DNA of 64,000 nucleotides from Ursus arctos. Lineage: Eukaryota; Chordata; Mammalia; Carnivora; Ursidae. The notes below the pieces were generated by a model, which ran no database searches, was not told the origin of the DNA, and saw nothing but the letters and a program-made list of their open reading frames with translations. Location: assembly GCF_023065955.2 (NCBI RefSeq), contig NW_026622952.1, forward strand, positions 28,878,313-28,942,312, written 5' to 3'. Below are positions 1 to 10,375 of the stretch, in pieces. Made by a program: the position numbers and the translations under genes. The first letter of the stretch is position 1. Every line of letters starts with the position of its first letter.

Positions 1-183
1 TCAGAGGGGAGGGGGGTGGGGGAATGGGATAGGCTGGTGATGGGTAGTAAGGAGGACACGTATTGCATGGAGCACTGGGTGTTATAAGCAACTAATGAAT
101 CATGGAACTTTACATCAAAAACCAGGGATGTACTGTATGGTGACTAACATAATAAAAAAATATTATTATTAAAAAAAAAGAAA
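1..183 (+). mobile_element. L1 (LINE-1) 3' end with A-rich tail, cut by the window edge
   Basis: The stretch carries the terminal part of a carnivoran L1 3'UTR: a G-rich start, a block with GAGCACTGGGTGTTATAAGC, then ATGAATCATGGAACTTTACA and a final A/T-rich tail ending in an A-run near 170-183. The same words occur in reverse orientation at 18790-18920 and 50008-50345 and forward at 45757-45875, which confirms a dispersed family. Only the last part of the element is present; the rest lies left of the window. No coding capacity. Confidence 0.85.
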
Positions 184-1430
184 ATGCAACTTGTTTTTCC
201 TGACACCCCCCCCCATCTATTCTTCTGTGCATCTTATGAAAGCCACCATGACTCTTCAGAAAATCGTAAAACAACTTCACACTATTCTCACTCCAACTCC
301 CTCATCCTGTGTCTCTATTCTATCTCCCACAAGTGGTCTCCCAAAGTCATCATCATTCTCCATCTTGTGGGTCATGAAGCGACCTTTCAACTGCCCTTCT
401 TGCCTCCGGGCCTTATATTCTAGAGCAGCCATCACTTTCCCTCTAACGTGAAACTCTCCACCATACCTTGTTCAAACACTTCCGTGAAAGCATAAGATGA
501 AGCCAAACCCCTAGGCATGGTGGACAAGAGCTTTCATCATCTGGCAGGCTTTCAATTCCTGCCACACCTGCTTATTCTACCCTGATGGCCACAGTTGCTC
601 TTGTTCTCCCTCTCTCTTCCAGTTAGCATGCCCTTCTCTCTGCATCCCTCACCAGTTCCTGCTGTCCCCTCAAGTCCCCTCTGCATTTGAGGAAGGGTTT
701 GCTTCTTGACATTCCCGGAGCACTGCCCTCTCAGCCAGTAGCGGCCCCGGAGCCCTCCAGGCACATGGTCAATAGCAAGACCTCTGAAAGCCCAGCCCCC
801 TGCAGAGTGTCTGACAGCCAACAGGTGTGCAGTTGGTGTGAGGGTAACAAGTGGACAGGTTAGAAACCATGACTACGTGCTTAACTTGCTTTGAAAGTAA
901 AATGTCCTTCTTCCTATTCCTTCCATTGCCTATTCCTCTCAGCAGAGTAGAATTTTGATAGTCCCTCTCTTTTTCTCAAAATAAAATTCAGCTGAAGAGT
1001 TGTGAACGAAAAGCTCAGAAGACTAGAATATTTTTGAAGGCAGAAGTAGATGGGATGCATTGACACTAGAGCCAAATTTTGTGTGAAATATATTATTTTA
1101 CCACACAGAAATGGTCTTTATTGTCTTAAACATCTCTAGTCATACCGAATTTCAACGATAGGTTTCGGTCATAGTAGACTTTTAATTTAAAAGAAAATAC
1201 AAAACATACACTAACTAATTCTAGAGGGCCCACAGAGGTGGAAATAATGTATTCGTATTGGAAAACCACTTCCCTAAAAGTTATAATGCTATCGAACTTC
1301 AACAGGGGCAACTGTAGCATGATTGAAGTCATAGCAGTTCAACTAAAAAGAGATTCCTCAAAATTGTCTTTACCCATTTGTATCTATCTTTTAAATTTTT
1401 TTCAAAATTATTTTTAAAGAGAGAAAACAC
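184..1430. other. Unique intergenic sequence, no gene seen
   Basis: No recognised coding region, RNA gene or clear repeat. Short ORFs on both strands are low-complexity or lack any family resemblance. A run of C (about 206-214) and several T/C-rich patches are the only notable composition features. The segment separates the L1 3' end from the cTAGE-family pseudogene. Confidence 0.6.
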
Positions 1431-1687
1431 GGGCAGGTCTTGTGTTGTGGTTGTGGAGTTCGGGGTTTTGCTGCTGCAGAAGCCGAGTCAAGCCTGCGTG
1501 TGACTGTGTATCTCTGAGCTGTCCCGGCTAGAACTCCTCCTTTCTTGGGGACCTGATGATCCACGGACCCCCTCCCCCCATTAAATTCAGGCTTTTGTGG
1601 CTACAGGTTTAAGATCAAGAGCAACAGGGCCACTGGGAAGGCTGGAACTAAAGTCTGCTTTAGCCACTATTTGTTGTGGTCATTTTC

Positions 1688-1709
1688 GTTGTTGTTGTTG
1701 TTGTTGTTA
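1688..1709. repeat. (TTG)n microsatellite at the SINE tail
   Basis: About six to seven TTG units precede the AAAGATTTTATT motif of the minus-strand SINE. Read on the SINE's own strand this is an (AAC)n tail, a normal decay product of an A-rich SINE tail. Confidence 0.85.
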
Positions 1710-1886
1710 AAGATTTTATTCATTCAAGAGAGAGAGAGCAGAGTGAGGGAGAGAGCACATGGGGGGAGGGGCAGAGAGAGGGAGAAGCAGAACCCCCCCC
1801 CCCACACTGAGCAGGGAGCCCGACCTGGGGCTCGATCCCAGTACCCTGGGATCATGACCTAAGCCTCTTGGTTCACCGAGCTGCCA
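1708..1886 (-). mobile_element. Carnivoran tRNA-derived SINE (SINEC type) inside the pseudogene
   Basis: Shows the minus-strand signature: AAAGATTTTATT, a GA-rich tract (the CT-rich part of the element), GGGAGAAGCAGA, a C-run, CTGAGCAGGGAGCCCGA, GGGGCTCGATCCCAG and GGGATCATGACCT. The tRNA-like head is poorly preserved at the right end (GGTTCACCGAGCTGCC). It separates two parts of the cTAGE-family pseudogene and so is younger than it. Confidence 0.85.
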
Positions 1887-2789
1887 TCAGACTTCCATGG
1901 CCTCTTTTCCCATGGAGGAGAATCTGGTTGTGACGGAAGAAAGCAGTTCTTTCCAGTTCTTTGTCCATGTCTTCACCTGTCCCTGTAGAAGGGGGGCTTC
2001 TGATGTGTGTGGGTGTTGTTTCCATGCACTTGGGATATTCGTTCTCTATTTCTAAGCATCACGTTTCCTCCTTTGCCCACATCCTCTGAAGTCGAGTGGC
2101 ACGTTTTTGGTGTAATTTAGGCAGAACTTGAGTTTTCAGCTGAATCTCTTCCAAGTTGTGCGTTTTCAGGCTGCAAACATGCTCACTCAGTTTTGAAGGT
2201 TTTTTTTTTTTTTTCCAAATTTCTCCTGTAGGTTCTTCATTCACTGGATTTTCTTCAAATATGTTTTTGAATATTTCTTATTTTTCTCCCTCAAGCCTTT
2301 TAAAAGAAGCATGTTCACTAACAGCATTGATGACCAGATGACCTCCATGTTTCTAATCCACTTTTTCTCTCTAATGCCAAGTTGCTGTGATTCACATAAT
2401 CTTCTCTGAAGAGGCCTGGCAAACTTACCGGCTTCTGCACAGTTTCCATCGGAGATTTTAACTGGCTCTTCTGATCATTTACAACCTGTTTGAGTTTTCA
2501 GGCACGTTGTTCTGCTCCCTCAGCTGGGCGTACTCTTGGCTCCACGAAGCAGATTCTTAGACAAGCAGTTTCAGACTTTCCTAAAGTCTAAAGCAAGGGT
2601 ATTCCCTCAAACCGTGCAGTTTTCTGACGTGGTTCTCCATTCTCCTGAGATGCTTTAAGATGTTTTGTTTGTTTGCCTCAGTCACTTGGGATTGGAAGGA
2701 TAGCAATGCCTCTTGCAGTGACTCTGGTCTCGAAGGTGATCCATCAGCGGCAGCCCCACGAGTTTGCTTTCATCTGTTTTACTTTGGAG

Positions 2790-3420
2790 GCGGGTGACTC
2801 TGGGTGGCAGAATCCGGGGCGGGAGGGTGGGCATCGGGTGGCGACTGGAGCACCCTGCAGGTGTGGCAGGCCGGGTCGGGCAGGGATGCGGTGCAGCTGC
2901 AGCCCAGCGCCCGGATGCCCCGGAGGCCCGGCACCTGGGGTTGGCTTGCGTCCGCTTTCAAGCGCAAGCTCCCACCCAATTGCAGGTGGGGTCCGGGTCA
3001 CCTGGAGGTCACAGCTTCCCCGAGGCCTGCCGCACGCCCTGTTCCTGGCGCTGGTCCTACGGCTGGGGACAAGCGGAGCTCCCCGCCTGCGGGCAGGTAG
3101 GCCAGTTCCGGTGGACCGGGTGAGGGCGGGGGTGGGCGTGCCGGGAGGGGTGCCAGGAGGGGCGCCGGGAGGGGCGCCCGCCCGCCTGGCCCGGTGCCTG
3201 GTGGACCCGGGTGGGCCTTGAGCGCCGTCTTGGGGACTGAGGACTTTCCAGGGGAACCATCCCCAGTCACTGGGCCCTCTGCGGGCCACTCAGTCTCGTC
3301 GACCAACCACTAGGTTTTGGGGGGTCCACGGTTGGCTCGGGGGTGGATATCCAGGTCTGGCAGGCCAGGACTTTGGGGGCAGTGGGGCCTTCTCAGCTGG
3401 CCTGCCTGGAGGCACCGTCT
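2790..3420. promoter_or_regulatory. Orphan CpG island
   Basis: Abrupt change to very GC-rich, CpG-dense sequence. By hand I count about 37 CpG in 2811-3240, an observed/expected ratio near 0.7, while most of the window is CpG-poor. It holds GC-box-like GGGGCGGG at 2816-2823, further GGGCGGG-type words near 3124-3132 and a G-rich minisatellite. The long ORFs in all frames here, up to about 180 codons, are explained by lack of TA-rich stops. No coding homology is recognised. It could be a promoter of an unannotated noncoding transcript, an enhancer-type CpG island or a GC-rich relic. It lies about 53 kb beyond the VEGFC 3' end. Confidence 0.6.
3139..3186. repeat. 12-bp G-rich minisatellite in the CpG island
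   Basis: Three clear units of the form YGCCRGGAGGGG (3139-3150, 3151-3162, 3163-3174) plus one degenerate unit (3175-3186). The repeated GGG/GGGG runs could form a G-quadruplex on the plus strand. Confidence 0.85.
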
Positions 3421-6400
3421 GCCCCCTTCCCCCCCCCATAGGTGCTGGGCGGTGGGCGGCTGGGTGGGGGGGTTCCGGAAGGAGTCTCTCTGCGGTCCCA
3501 GCACCCGCCTGCTCCTGGGACCTCGTGCCGCTGTCCTTGGAGCTTAAGGGGACGAGGGGGTGCGGTGGCCACGAGGTGCAGCTGTGTCCTCAAGGGAAGA
3601 GCGTACAGATTTTTATCAGTCCTGCCAAGTTACAGAGTTTGTAACTTGAGAGGACTGGCTTCCCCCACCCATGACTTGGGGGTGGGTCCAACAGGCTTGT
3701 GAAATGAGTCCGATGTTCTCATGAACTTTGTGATATTCTTCAGCTCAGGCAGATAATGTTTTGGCTAGCTCTTTTCTCTTTTCTCTCTTTAAAGCTTGAT
3801 TATAAAAACAGCCATAGCAGTAAGTACCAGGATCTGCCAGGGAAACCCAAAGAGACCTGGGAGGTGTCCCAAACATTGGGACACCAGCAGAGCATCTGCT
3901 GCTTCTCCAGGGCTGTACTGGGATGATGTTCTTGTAACAGCAGTCCCTCCCTGGCCTCAGAGGGCACCACAGTTCTACCTTGGATGGCCAGTATCCTGTG
4001 GGGGCACAGCTGACCACACAGAACCCTGTGGAATGTTCTGTCTTTAAGGAAAACAGGTACCTGGCAAGCAGGACCAGTCATGAATTGGGCTAGGGGAGAG
4101 GGGGAGTGGACAGCCAGGTTCTAGAAAAGGTCTTGCTCTCAGTCTGCTCTGCACACTGCACACACAGAGATTAGCACTTATACTGTGCATTTGGAAAGGG
4201 CTAATTGCAGCTGGTCGCCAGCCTGGAACTGTGTCCCCAAGACGGCTCCCAGGAGTCCCTCTGTCTGTGTTCTGTCCTGAGTCAGAAAAAGGCCTTGGAG
4301 CATCTGTGGGTAGGGGTCACCCTCTCAGGTGTCCCCTCTGGAGGGAACATGGCTGCCAACATCTGTGGTCACAAAACTGTACTGGGGGTGTTTCCTGCTC
4401 ACACTGATTGGAGCTGCAGTTTTAAAAAAAGGTGGCCCCAGAAAGGGTGTGGTGCTGCCTTGGTGGAGAAGAGTTGGCACAGCCGTGCGAGGATGTTCCT
4501 CTTTGAGAGGGTTCCAGCAGCCAGACCTCAGGGTGTCACTCAGCGTCATGTTGGGAACTGGCTTCCTGAGCACTGGAAGGGGAAGGGGCCTGGACCTTTA
4601 GAGCCGCTTGGCGGGGCCTCAGAGCTCAAGGTCTGTTCCTCACATCTTTGTGGGGGACCATTTAGCCCATGGTGCGGAGTTAATGAAGACAGTGGGGGCT
4701 GGGAAGGCTGAAATCCGCAGGGCACGTGGCAGGCTGGAAATTTAAGTCAGCGATGGAATGATAGTCCTGAGTCTGGTATCTGTGGAGCACGCCAAGCAGA
4801 ATGGAAACTCAGACAAGATTTCTAGGTGATGGTCTTGAGACTGAATTCCTTCTTCCTATTTGCATGTATTACTTTACTTTAAATAGATTGGAAAGGAGGA
4901 AGGCTTTACATAGGGGACCAAGAACAGGCACTGCAACAAGAAAGCAGAGACAAGGTCCATTTGGAAGACAAGATTCCATTCTCAGGGATTGACAGAGATT
5001 TACAGATCAGAGGTATCGCCTAAAATGCCATGCAGAAAGAGAAAAGGAAGAGGAAGGTGCAGGTTAGGTCAGGGATGGCCTTCCTCTGCCCCAGGGCCGG
5101 CGCACGAAGTCTCTAGATGCAGAGCTCTGCCTTGGGAAGAGGGAGAAGACGATGGAGAGTTTCAATCCTTAGGTTTCTCCGCAGGCTGGAGAAACAAAGC
5201 TTGCCATCTCCTCTGATTTGGGGAGTAGCCGCTCCAGGTGGCAGGTTTTGTTGTTTTTCTTTTTAACTTTCCCCCCCCCCCAACTCTTTGAACCTGAGTG
5301 TAGGGGTTTCCCAGCACAGTGGAACTGTAACAAAGCCTTCACTGTGACGCAGGAGCTGTTGACCTGGTTGGCGCCAAGGTCTGCTTCTCACTGATTTCCT
5401 GCAATGAGTTGGGTCAAGGAAAGTTTTTCACTGATGCTTAATTTATTTTACGTGATCACGCTGCCTTCCTCCTTCTTTGGGAGTGCCGTTAACAAAATAC
5501 TCCTTAGCACTTGCCCGAATGACATTCACTGCCCCAGTGTGAGAATATTCTCAGTTTCTTTGTATGGCCCTGGTTTGCCTGGTGAGAAGGATGTTTTGTT
5601 ATTTCAGCAGCCTTCAAATAGGTAATAAATAAATTTCCACTGGGTTGGCACTTCCTCTCATTTCCTGAAGGAGGGGCTGATTGTTCTGACAGCTCCCTGG
5701 GGACACTTCAAGTTCTCCAAATGACTGAAGTGACCACTGCGTCATTCCCTTATGCGCCTTGTCACATAGAAATCCCAGGGAAGGTCATTTATAATATCAG
5801 CGTCAAGGCTGGGATTGTCTGCATTGGAGTCTCTCTGAAGTTAAAGAAACCACCAGATGAAGTTACCGCAGAAAATGGTAGAAGCAGCTTATAACCTGCT
5901 GAGATGCTCTTCTAGAATATGTGGCTTGCACAGCGTCATCTGTGGGAGAATAGGCATGGCTAGTTTTAAAGAGTGTGAGGACAATAGGACTTAGAACAGA
6001 AAGCGCAGATAGTTGTGCCTGATGCAGGACAAGCAACTATTCATCGAATAAGTCCTGCAAAGGTTATAGAGGTTCTGAAAGATGCCTCATTCCCTTCAGT
6101 GCAGAGTGCATATGAGGAAGAGAACAAAGGTGCGCAAACTCGAAATGTTTACGTGATTATGCAGAAGATTCTCTAAAAGCGTGGGGTGTGCAGAACTCCT
6201 TTGCTTCCAGGCCAGAAATGAGGAGCTGTAGTTTGACAGCAGCTAAATTGATGTTTCTTATAATTATAAGGCATTGCTCATTTTGTAAATGAACCCCACG
6301 TGGTTGATCCTAGCAACTCACTAAACTTTCCTGACACTTTCATTTCAGGGATTTGACCATATACTTAAGAAGTGATCAAGGTTTCACCAAAAAATTAAAT

Positions 6401-6910
6401 ATAAATTATCTTGAGGGTTCAGTGGATTTATTTAGAATGGATAACGTGTTGGAAATATTATTAATATGAGGTCGAGTACTCTGAATCAATGTGCTCTTCT
6501 AAGCTTTTCTTTGAGGAGAGGAACAATGGAAGAATAGTGCTAGGAAAAGGGCTTCTCACTACTCCCTTCCTGTCCAAAATATTAGCTGATTTGGTCAGTG
6601 AAATATTAGTCACTTAGAGAATGCTATATTTTTCTCCTTTTTCACTCCAATCCAAATGTTATTTTATTCCTTTTATATTACTAAATCAATGAAGGATATT
6701 CTAGAATATTTAGAAAATATAGATAAGTTAAAATGTCCTGAAACCCAATGTTATCAAACTTTAATTTTATCATGAAAATAAGCCCTAGTCCAATTACATC
6801 AAATTCTGCAGGTACTCATTGCAGTATAAAGCAGTGGCACATCCTTGGCCTATTAAATTTATCTGATGTGATATTATTGTCATGAATAATTTAACTATAT
6901 AATTTATTCC
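3420..6910. other. Mostly unique sequence, no gene recognised
   Basis: The GC level falls gradually from the CpG island to the AT-rich part beyond 6200. The largest ORF (4205-4711, plus, 168 codons) has no recognised domain, signal peptide or family resemblance and lies in fairly GC-rich DNA, so I do not call it a gene. An 11-base C run sits at 5271-5281. No clear SINE or L1 in this span. Confidence 0.55.
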
Positions 6911-6914
6911 AAAT

Positions 6915-7135
6915 GTGGGGTTAGGAGTAAGACTGCCTGGGTCAGGCTGTTTTCTCAAGCACACAAAGGTGTGACCTTTGGCAAATCACTTTTCCGTTCT
7001 CCAGTTTCTTCATCTGATAAAATGTAAATAATAATACACCTACTTCATAGGGTTATTATAAAGATTATATGAATTATAATTGAAAGCACTTAAAATGGTG
7101 CCTACGTTATACTAAGAAGTCAATAAATTTAGTTT
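6915..7135 (+). mobile_element. MIR (tRNA-derived ancient SINE)
   Basis: Has the MIR order: a GTGTGACCTTTGGCAAATCACTT core, CAGTTTCTTCATCTG, a TAATAATACACCTACTTCATAG block, then GGGTTATTATAAAGATTAT and a tail ending in CAATAAATTTAG. Diverged, as expected of an element shared by most mammals. Confidence 0.85.
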
Positions 7136-7139
7136 TATT

Positions 7140-8340
7140 GATAGTAATGACAGTAATGTGCAAGAAGATACTTGGTTTTAAAAAAAATACTTGGTTACTC
7201 AGTAACTATAAAAAACTGACTAAGATCTAATTCTTGCCTTCAATAAATGTATAGTGGTTAAGACACACAGATAAAAGAAAATAATATAAAGCTAAGAAAA
7301 TAAGGAAAATTCCAAAGAGATTGACCTTACATTAGGTTTAAGGAATCATTAATTCAACACAGCATCCACTAATTCATTTCATTTTAATAAATAGATGATA
7401 ATATAATTTTTAAATGAATATATGCTAGTTAATGGCAATGAAATATTTAATACTTAAAAACTGCTTAATGAGCTGGGATGCCCCTCAAATGATGATCTTT
7501 AATATAGATGAGTCTCAGGGATTTTAAAGATGAAGGTTTATAGACTTCTTTCATCAATTATATTTGCTTTCTTGATTTAGTTTGATGCCCAATCTTATAT
7601 AATTCAGCATGTTTGTTTGTTTTTTTACAGTCCTTTCCCATATCAGTCAACAGATAAACTTGTTGAAAGTCTCCTATGTACTGACCATTATACATGCTCA
7701 AAAGTAGTGGATATACTTTTAAGTGTAACCACAAGGTGAGAACTCTCCCATTAGAGAAAATACCAAAAATTTTGATTATGCAGTAAAACAACTCAGCAGC
7801 CAAAAACGTATGTACTTAAAAAATGGGGGAAATATTCTAAATGTTTAACGCTAAAACAAGGCTAGAATCCTAAATATATTTTTAAAAGCTCTTTCAATTC
7901 AATAAGGAAAAATATTCAGAGTGAAAAAAGCGGGATGAACGTAGGACAGTTGACAATTTTAGAAATACAACCATTGAATGTGTACGCTATGTTCAATATT
8001 GTTAATAATAAGAGCCAGTTTAACTGGCATTTTTCATCGGTCACATTTGCAAATACTAATAACTAGTGTTGGTGAAAGTGCTGGCTGATGAAACCATAAA
8101 TTAATACAACCCATTTAAAAAAATATTTCTTAGGAATGTTCCTATTAAAATATCAGTGTATACAAGTACTATCTACAAGAAAATTCTTTGGAGAATTTTA
8201 TAACAGGGAAAATATGTTTGTTGAGTAAATGAAGTACTTAAGAAATGAAGTGAGATAAATATTTACTTGTACAGAAGGATGCTCAAAGTTGTTCACATCC
8301 CACTTTTAGGGCTAAAACACTCAATCCCCCAGGTGTTGCA
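7140..8340. other. AT-rich sequence, possibly including an old L1/HAL1-like fragment
   Basis: No gene. Around 8060-8300 the order GTTGGTGAAAGTGC ... CAACCCATTTAA ... TTCCTATTAAAATATC resembles the 3' part of a very old L1 or HAL1 element on the plus strand, but it is too diverged for me to set its borders. The remainder appears unique. Confidence 0.4.
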
Positions 8341-8344
8341 GGAA

Positions 8345-8692
8345 TGCTTTTTGGCTACTTATGGTTCACAGCTGAGTTCCTCCCCAGGACGTGCTGTCCG
8401 TTGAAGGTAACTGCGTCATCTAAGGTGACACACTCTGCTGGGGGTGGCTGGCATCTTGGACTCATCAGGAGAGGCATAAAAAGGCCCAGTTTCTTGTTTC
8501 ATTTCTGGGCCACGCGGTGGGACAGTCCCAACTCTAGAACTCCTGATGGGATTGTCAGAGACTTTGACAAGGCCGCATGCTGTTTTCACTTCTCCCAGTC
8601 CTGCTTCCTTCATCCCCTCACAGGTATTGTTCTCAGTAACTGCCTCAGTAGACAAATCCCCATCTCAAAGTCTGTTTCTCAGACCTAAAACC
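8345..8692 (+). mobile_element. LTR-like fragment (ERVL/MaLR-like, tentative)
   Basis: The right part (8596-8690) shares an ordered block with 10272-10366: CCAGTCCTGCTTCC, TCAT.CCCTCA, CATCTCAAA/CACTCAAAT, ending in a CAGACC or CTGACC motif. Old LTRs of this kind often end in a CTGCTTCC-rich segment. Family assignment is uncertain. Confidence 0.4.
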
Positions 8693-8699
8693 ATGCCAG

Positions 8700-9820
8700 A
8701 GATGGGCTGAAGAGAAAACCAGCGATCTTCTGGCAAATGTTTTTACAACCGATTTTCTGGGAGTGGGTGGGTGGGGGTGGGGAACAACTTAATTTGTAGC
8801 ATTAGTCAACTTCCATGGTGTAAATACTCGCACCTCGGAAGATTTCAAGCTACTGACTTGAACTTACTGAGTGCAGAGTCCAGAAGAGAAGCACACAGTC
8901 CCTGCTCAAGAGATAGGGTGGGCCACCTCCAGCTCTCGGCTGGAAGCAGCAGCCTCCAAAGCAAGCTTGGGAACTTGATTACTCACCACGAACGGGATGT
9001 GGGCAATGATGACTCCATCCAGTTGGTAGGTGAAGTGCTCACGGCTCCAGGCCTGTTGCAGCCCTGCAGTTATCACAGTTCTCCCCTGGCGAACTGGGAT
9101 GGAACGTGGGTGGAAAGCACTGGACAGCTGGATGCAGCAGGGCTGTATCACAGGTGTTTGAATGACTGGGGCAAGTAGTGTTTGTAAGAACAGTGGAATT
9201 GGACGGCTACTCTTGATTCCCACGGATGGACTGGAGAAAGAAAATGAGAAACTAAAGGGTCCTAATCCCCAGTTTAAGTAGAAGTGTAACTGAGCACCTC
9301 CCTGCCTGCATATAAAGAGACCTTCGCCTCCTGCATCCAAAGAGCAGTAAAAGCCCAAGTATAAGTCCAAGGATTGTTTATATTATGACTGTTCTATGGT
9401 GACCTTTGAGCTTCCATGGCAGAGATAAGCAGTCATGAAGAGGGGTCCCCATCCTGGCTAGGGCAGTTGAGCTGTTTATCAGGACGAGTTAAGGCTGATG
9501 CGATACCACGTAGGCACCAGGTGATCTGCCAGGACATCTTTGGTGGTCCCTCCTTGCCTGATTTTGATTGTAAATAGAGAAGTGCTACACTACCACCCGA
9601 GAAAGTCGTGGAATTCAGAAGCATAATTCCCTCAAGGATGAGGTTTGCGTCACCCCACCAGATAAGCCACCTAGTTGAGTGCGGATACTAGTCCAGGGTG
9701 ACAGAATCTAGAATGAGTAGTACAGAAGGAGTTAGTGGGTATCAGTAGTGGCCCTAGGTACAGCAGAAGGGGCTGGAGTTTGTTCTACTAACCTTCCACC
9801 TGTTGATTTCCCCCCAAAAA
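8700..9820. other. Unassigned sequence between two LTR-like blocks
   Basis: If the blocks at 8345-8692 and 9950-10375 were the two LTRs of one ancient endogenous retrovirus, this would be its remnant interior. I could not recognise gag, protease, reverse transcriptase or integrase motifs in any frame. The ORFs at 8771-9178 (plus) and 8906-9370 (minus) overlap and have no recognised domain. It may equally be unique sequence. Confidence 0.35.
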
Positions 9821-9822
9821 GA

Positions 9823-9934
9823 CCAATCAGATTCCAGGAGTTATTCTGAGATAGCTTACTATAGGAAGCCAATCAGATTCCAGAAGCAGTTATTCTGAGA
9901 TAACTTACTGTAGGGGTGAACTTACTATAGGAAG
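9823..9934 (+). repeat. Imperfect tandem repeat, unit about 46 bp
   Basis: Unit 1 (9823-9868) starts CCAATCAGATTCCAGGAG and ends CTTACTATAGGAAG. Unit 2 (from 9869) starts CCAATCAGATTCCAGAAG and continues TTATTCTGAGATAACTTACT. A third partial copy (ACTTACTATAGGAAG) follows at about 9920. The CCAAT boxes invite a promoter reading, but the sequence sits beside an LTR-like block, where such duplications are common. Confidence 0.8.
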
Positions 9935-9949
9935 CAAATGAATTTGGTT

Positions 9950-10375
9950 GGACCATAGTATGCTGGAGTAGAGTCTGGTGGAAGGCCCAGATGCTGCAGT
10001 ACTGATCTTCATTCCCCCAGAAGCTTCAGGAATCCGAGTTGCCTGCTGATAACTCATAATGAGTTCCTCCCCAGTAATTGGCCTTAGCGGAAGGAAGCTG
10101 CCTTGCCCAGTATATACTTCTTTCTTGGGTGCATTCTGCATGTAATAGCTGCTCACTAGGGGGTCATAGGGCTTAGCCCTCTTGCCTTAATCTGAGATAA
10201 TTCTGTAGGACCATTTTTCTCCACAGCTGCCATGGTGTCGGTTGAATCTTTTCTTCCAAATGCATCACAGACCAGTCCTGCTTCCCTCATTCCCTCATAG
10301 CTGCCATTCTGAGAGCCCTCTCCAATAAACTTCCCACACTCAAATCTGCACCTCAAAACCTGACCTAACACACGA
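9950..10375 (+). mobile_element. LTR-like fragment with internal AATAAA (tentative)
   Basis: The right part (10272-10366) matches the end of the block at 8345-8692 in the order of its motifs. It carries an AATAAA hexamer at 10324-10329, as expected near the R region of an LTR. The left border is a guess. Copies have diverged and no intact retroviral gene is visible nearby. Confidence 0.4.

Larger units (their letters stand above)
1440..2730 (-). pseudogene. Processed pseudogene of the cTAGE5/MIA2 (TANGO1-like) family
   Basis: Reading the minus strand and allowing frame changes gives a series of short matches, in order, to the coiled-coil part of cTAGE5/MIA2, an ER-exit-site protein that helps load bulky cargo into COPII carriers. 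Around 2671-2727 is a segment with SQVTEA; at 2453-2488 QVVNDQKSQLKS (parent QVLNDKESHIKT); then LEGEK; then LHQKRATRLQR (parent LYQENEMKLHR); and at 1945-1971 DMDKELERT (parent DLEEELERT). Left of the SINE, fainter similarity to the proline/glycine-rich C-terminal region continues to about 1440 (GGGRGS, DHQ, ERRSSS). No introns interrupt the matched part and many stops and frameshifts do, so it is a dead retrocopy. About 70 codons of the parent are missing where the SINE sits. MIA3 or another cTAGE member is a possible alternative parent. Parent sequence is recalled from memory, not aligned by software. Confidence 0.65.

Noticed and set aside
1671..1862. 63-codon Arg/Glu-rich plus-strand ORF
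   Set aside because: Read through the GA-rich CT tract of an antisense SINE.
2673..3221. 182-codon plus-strand ORF and its overlapping 181-codon minus-strand partner
   Set aside because: Explained by GC richness of the CpG island; composition is Gly/Pro/Arg-rich, it runs into antisense pseudogene sequence, and no domain is recognised.
4205..4711. 168-codon plus-strand ORF
   Set aside because: No recognised motif, no splice or initiation context, and another long frame overlaps; not enough to call a gene.
8906..9370. 154-codon minus-strand ORF
   Set aside because: An opposed ORF overlaps it and no retroviral or cellular domain is recognised; lies between LTR-like blocks.
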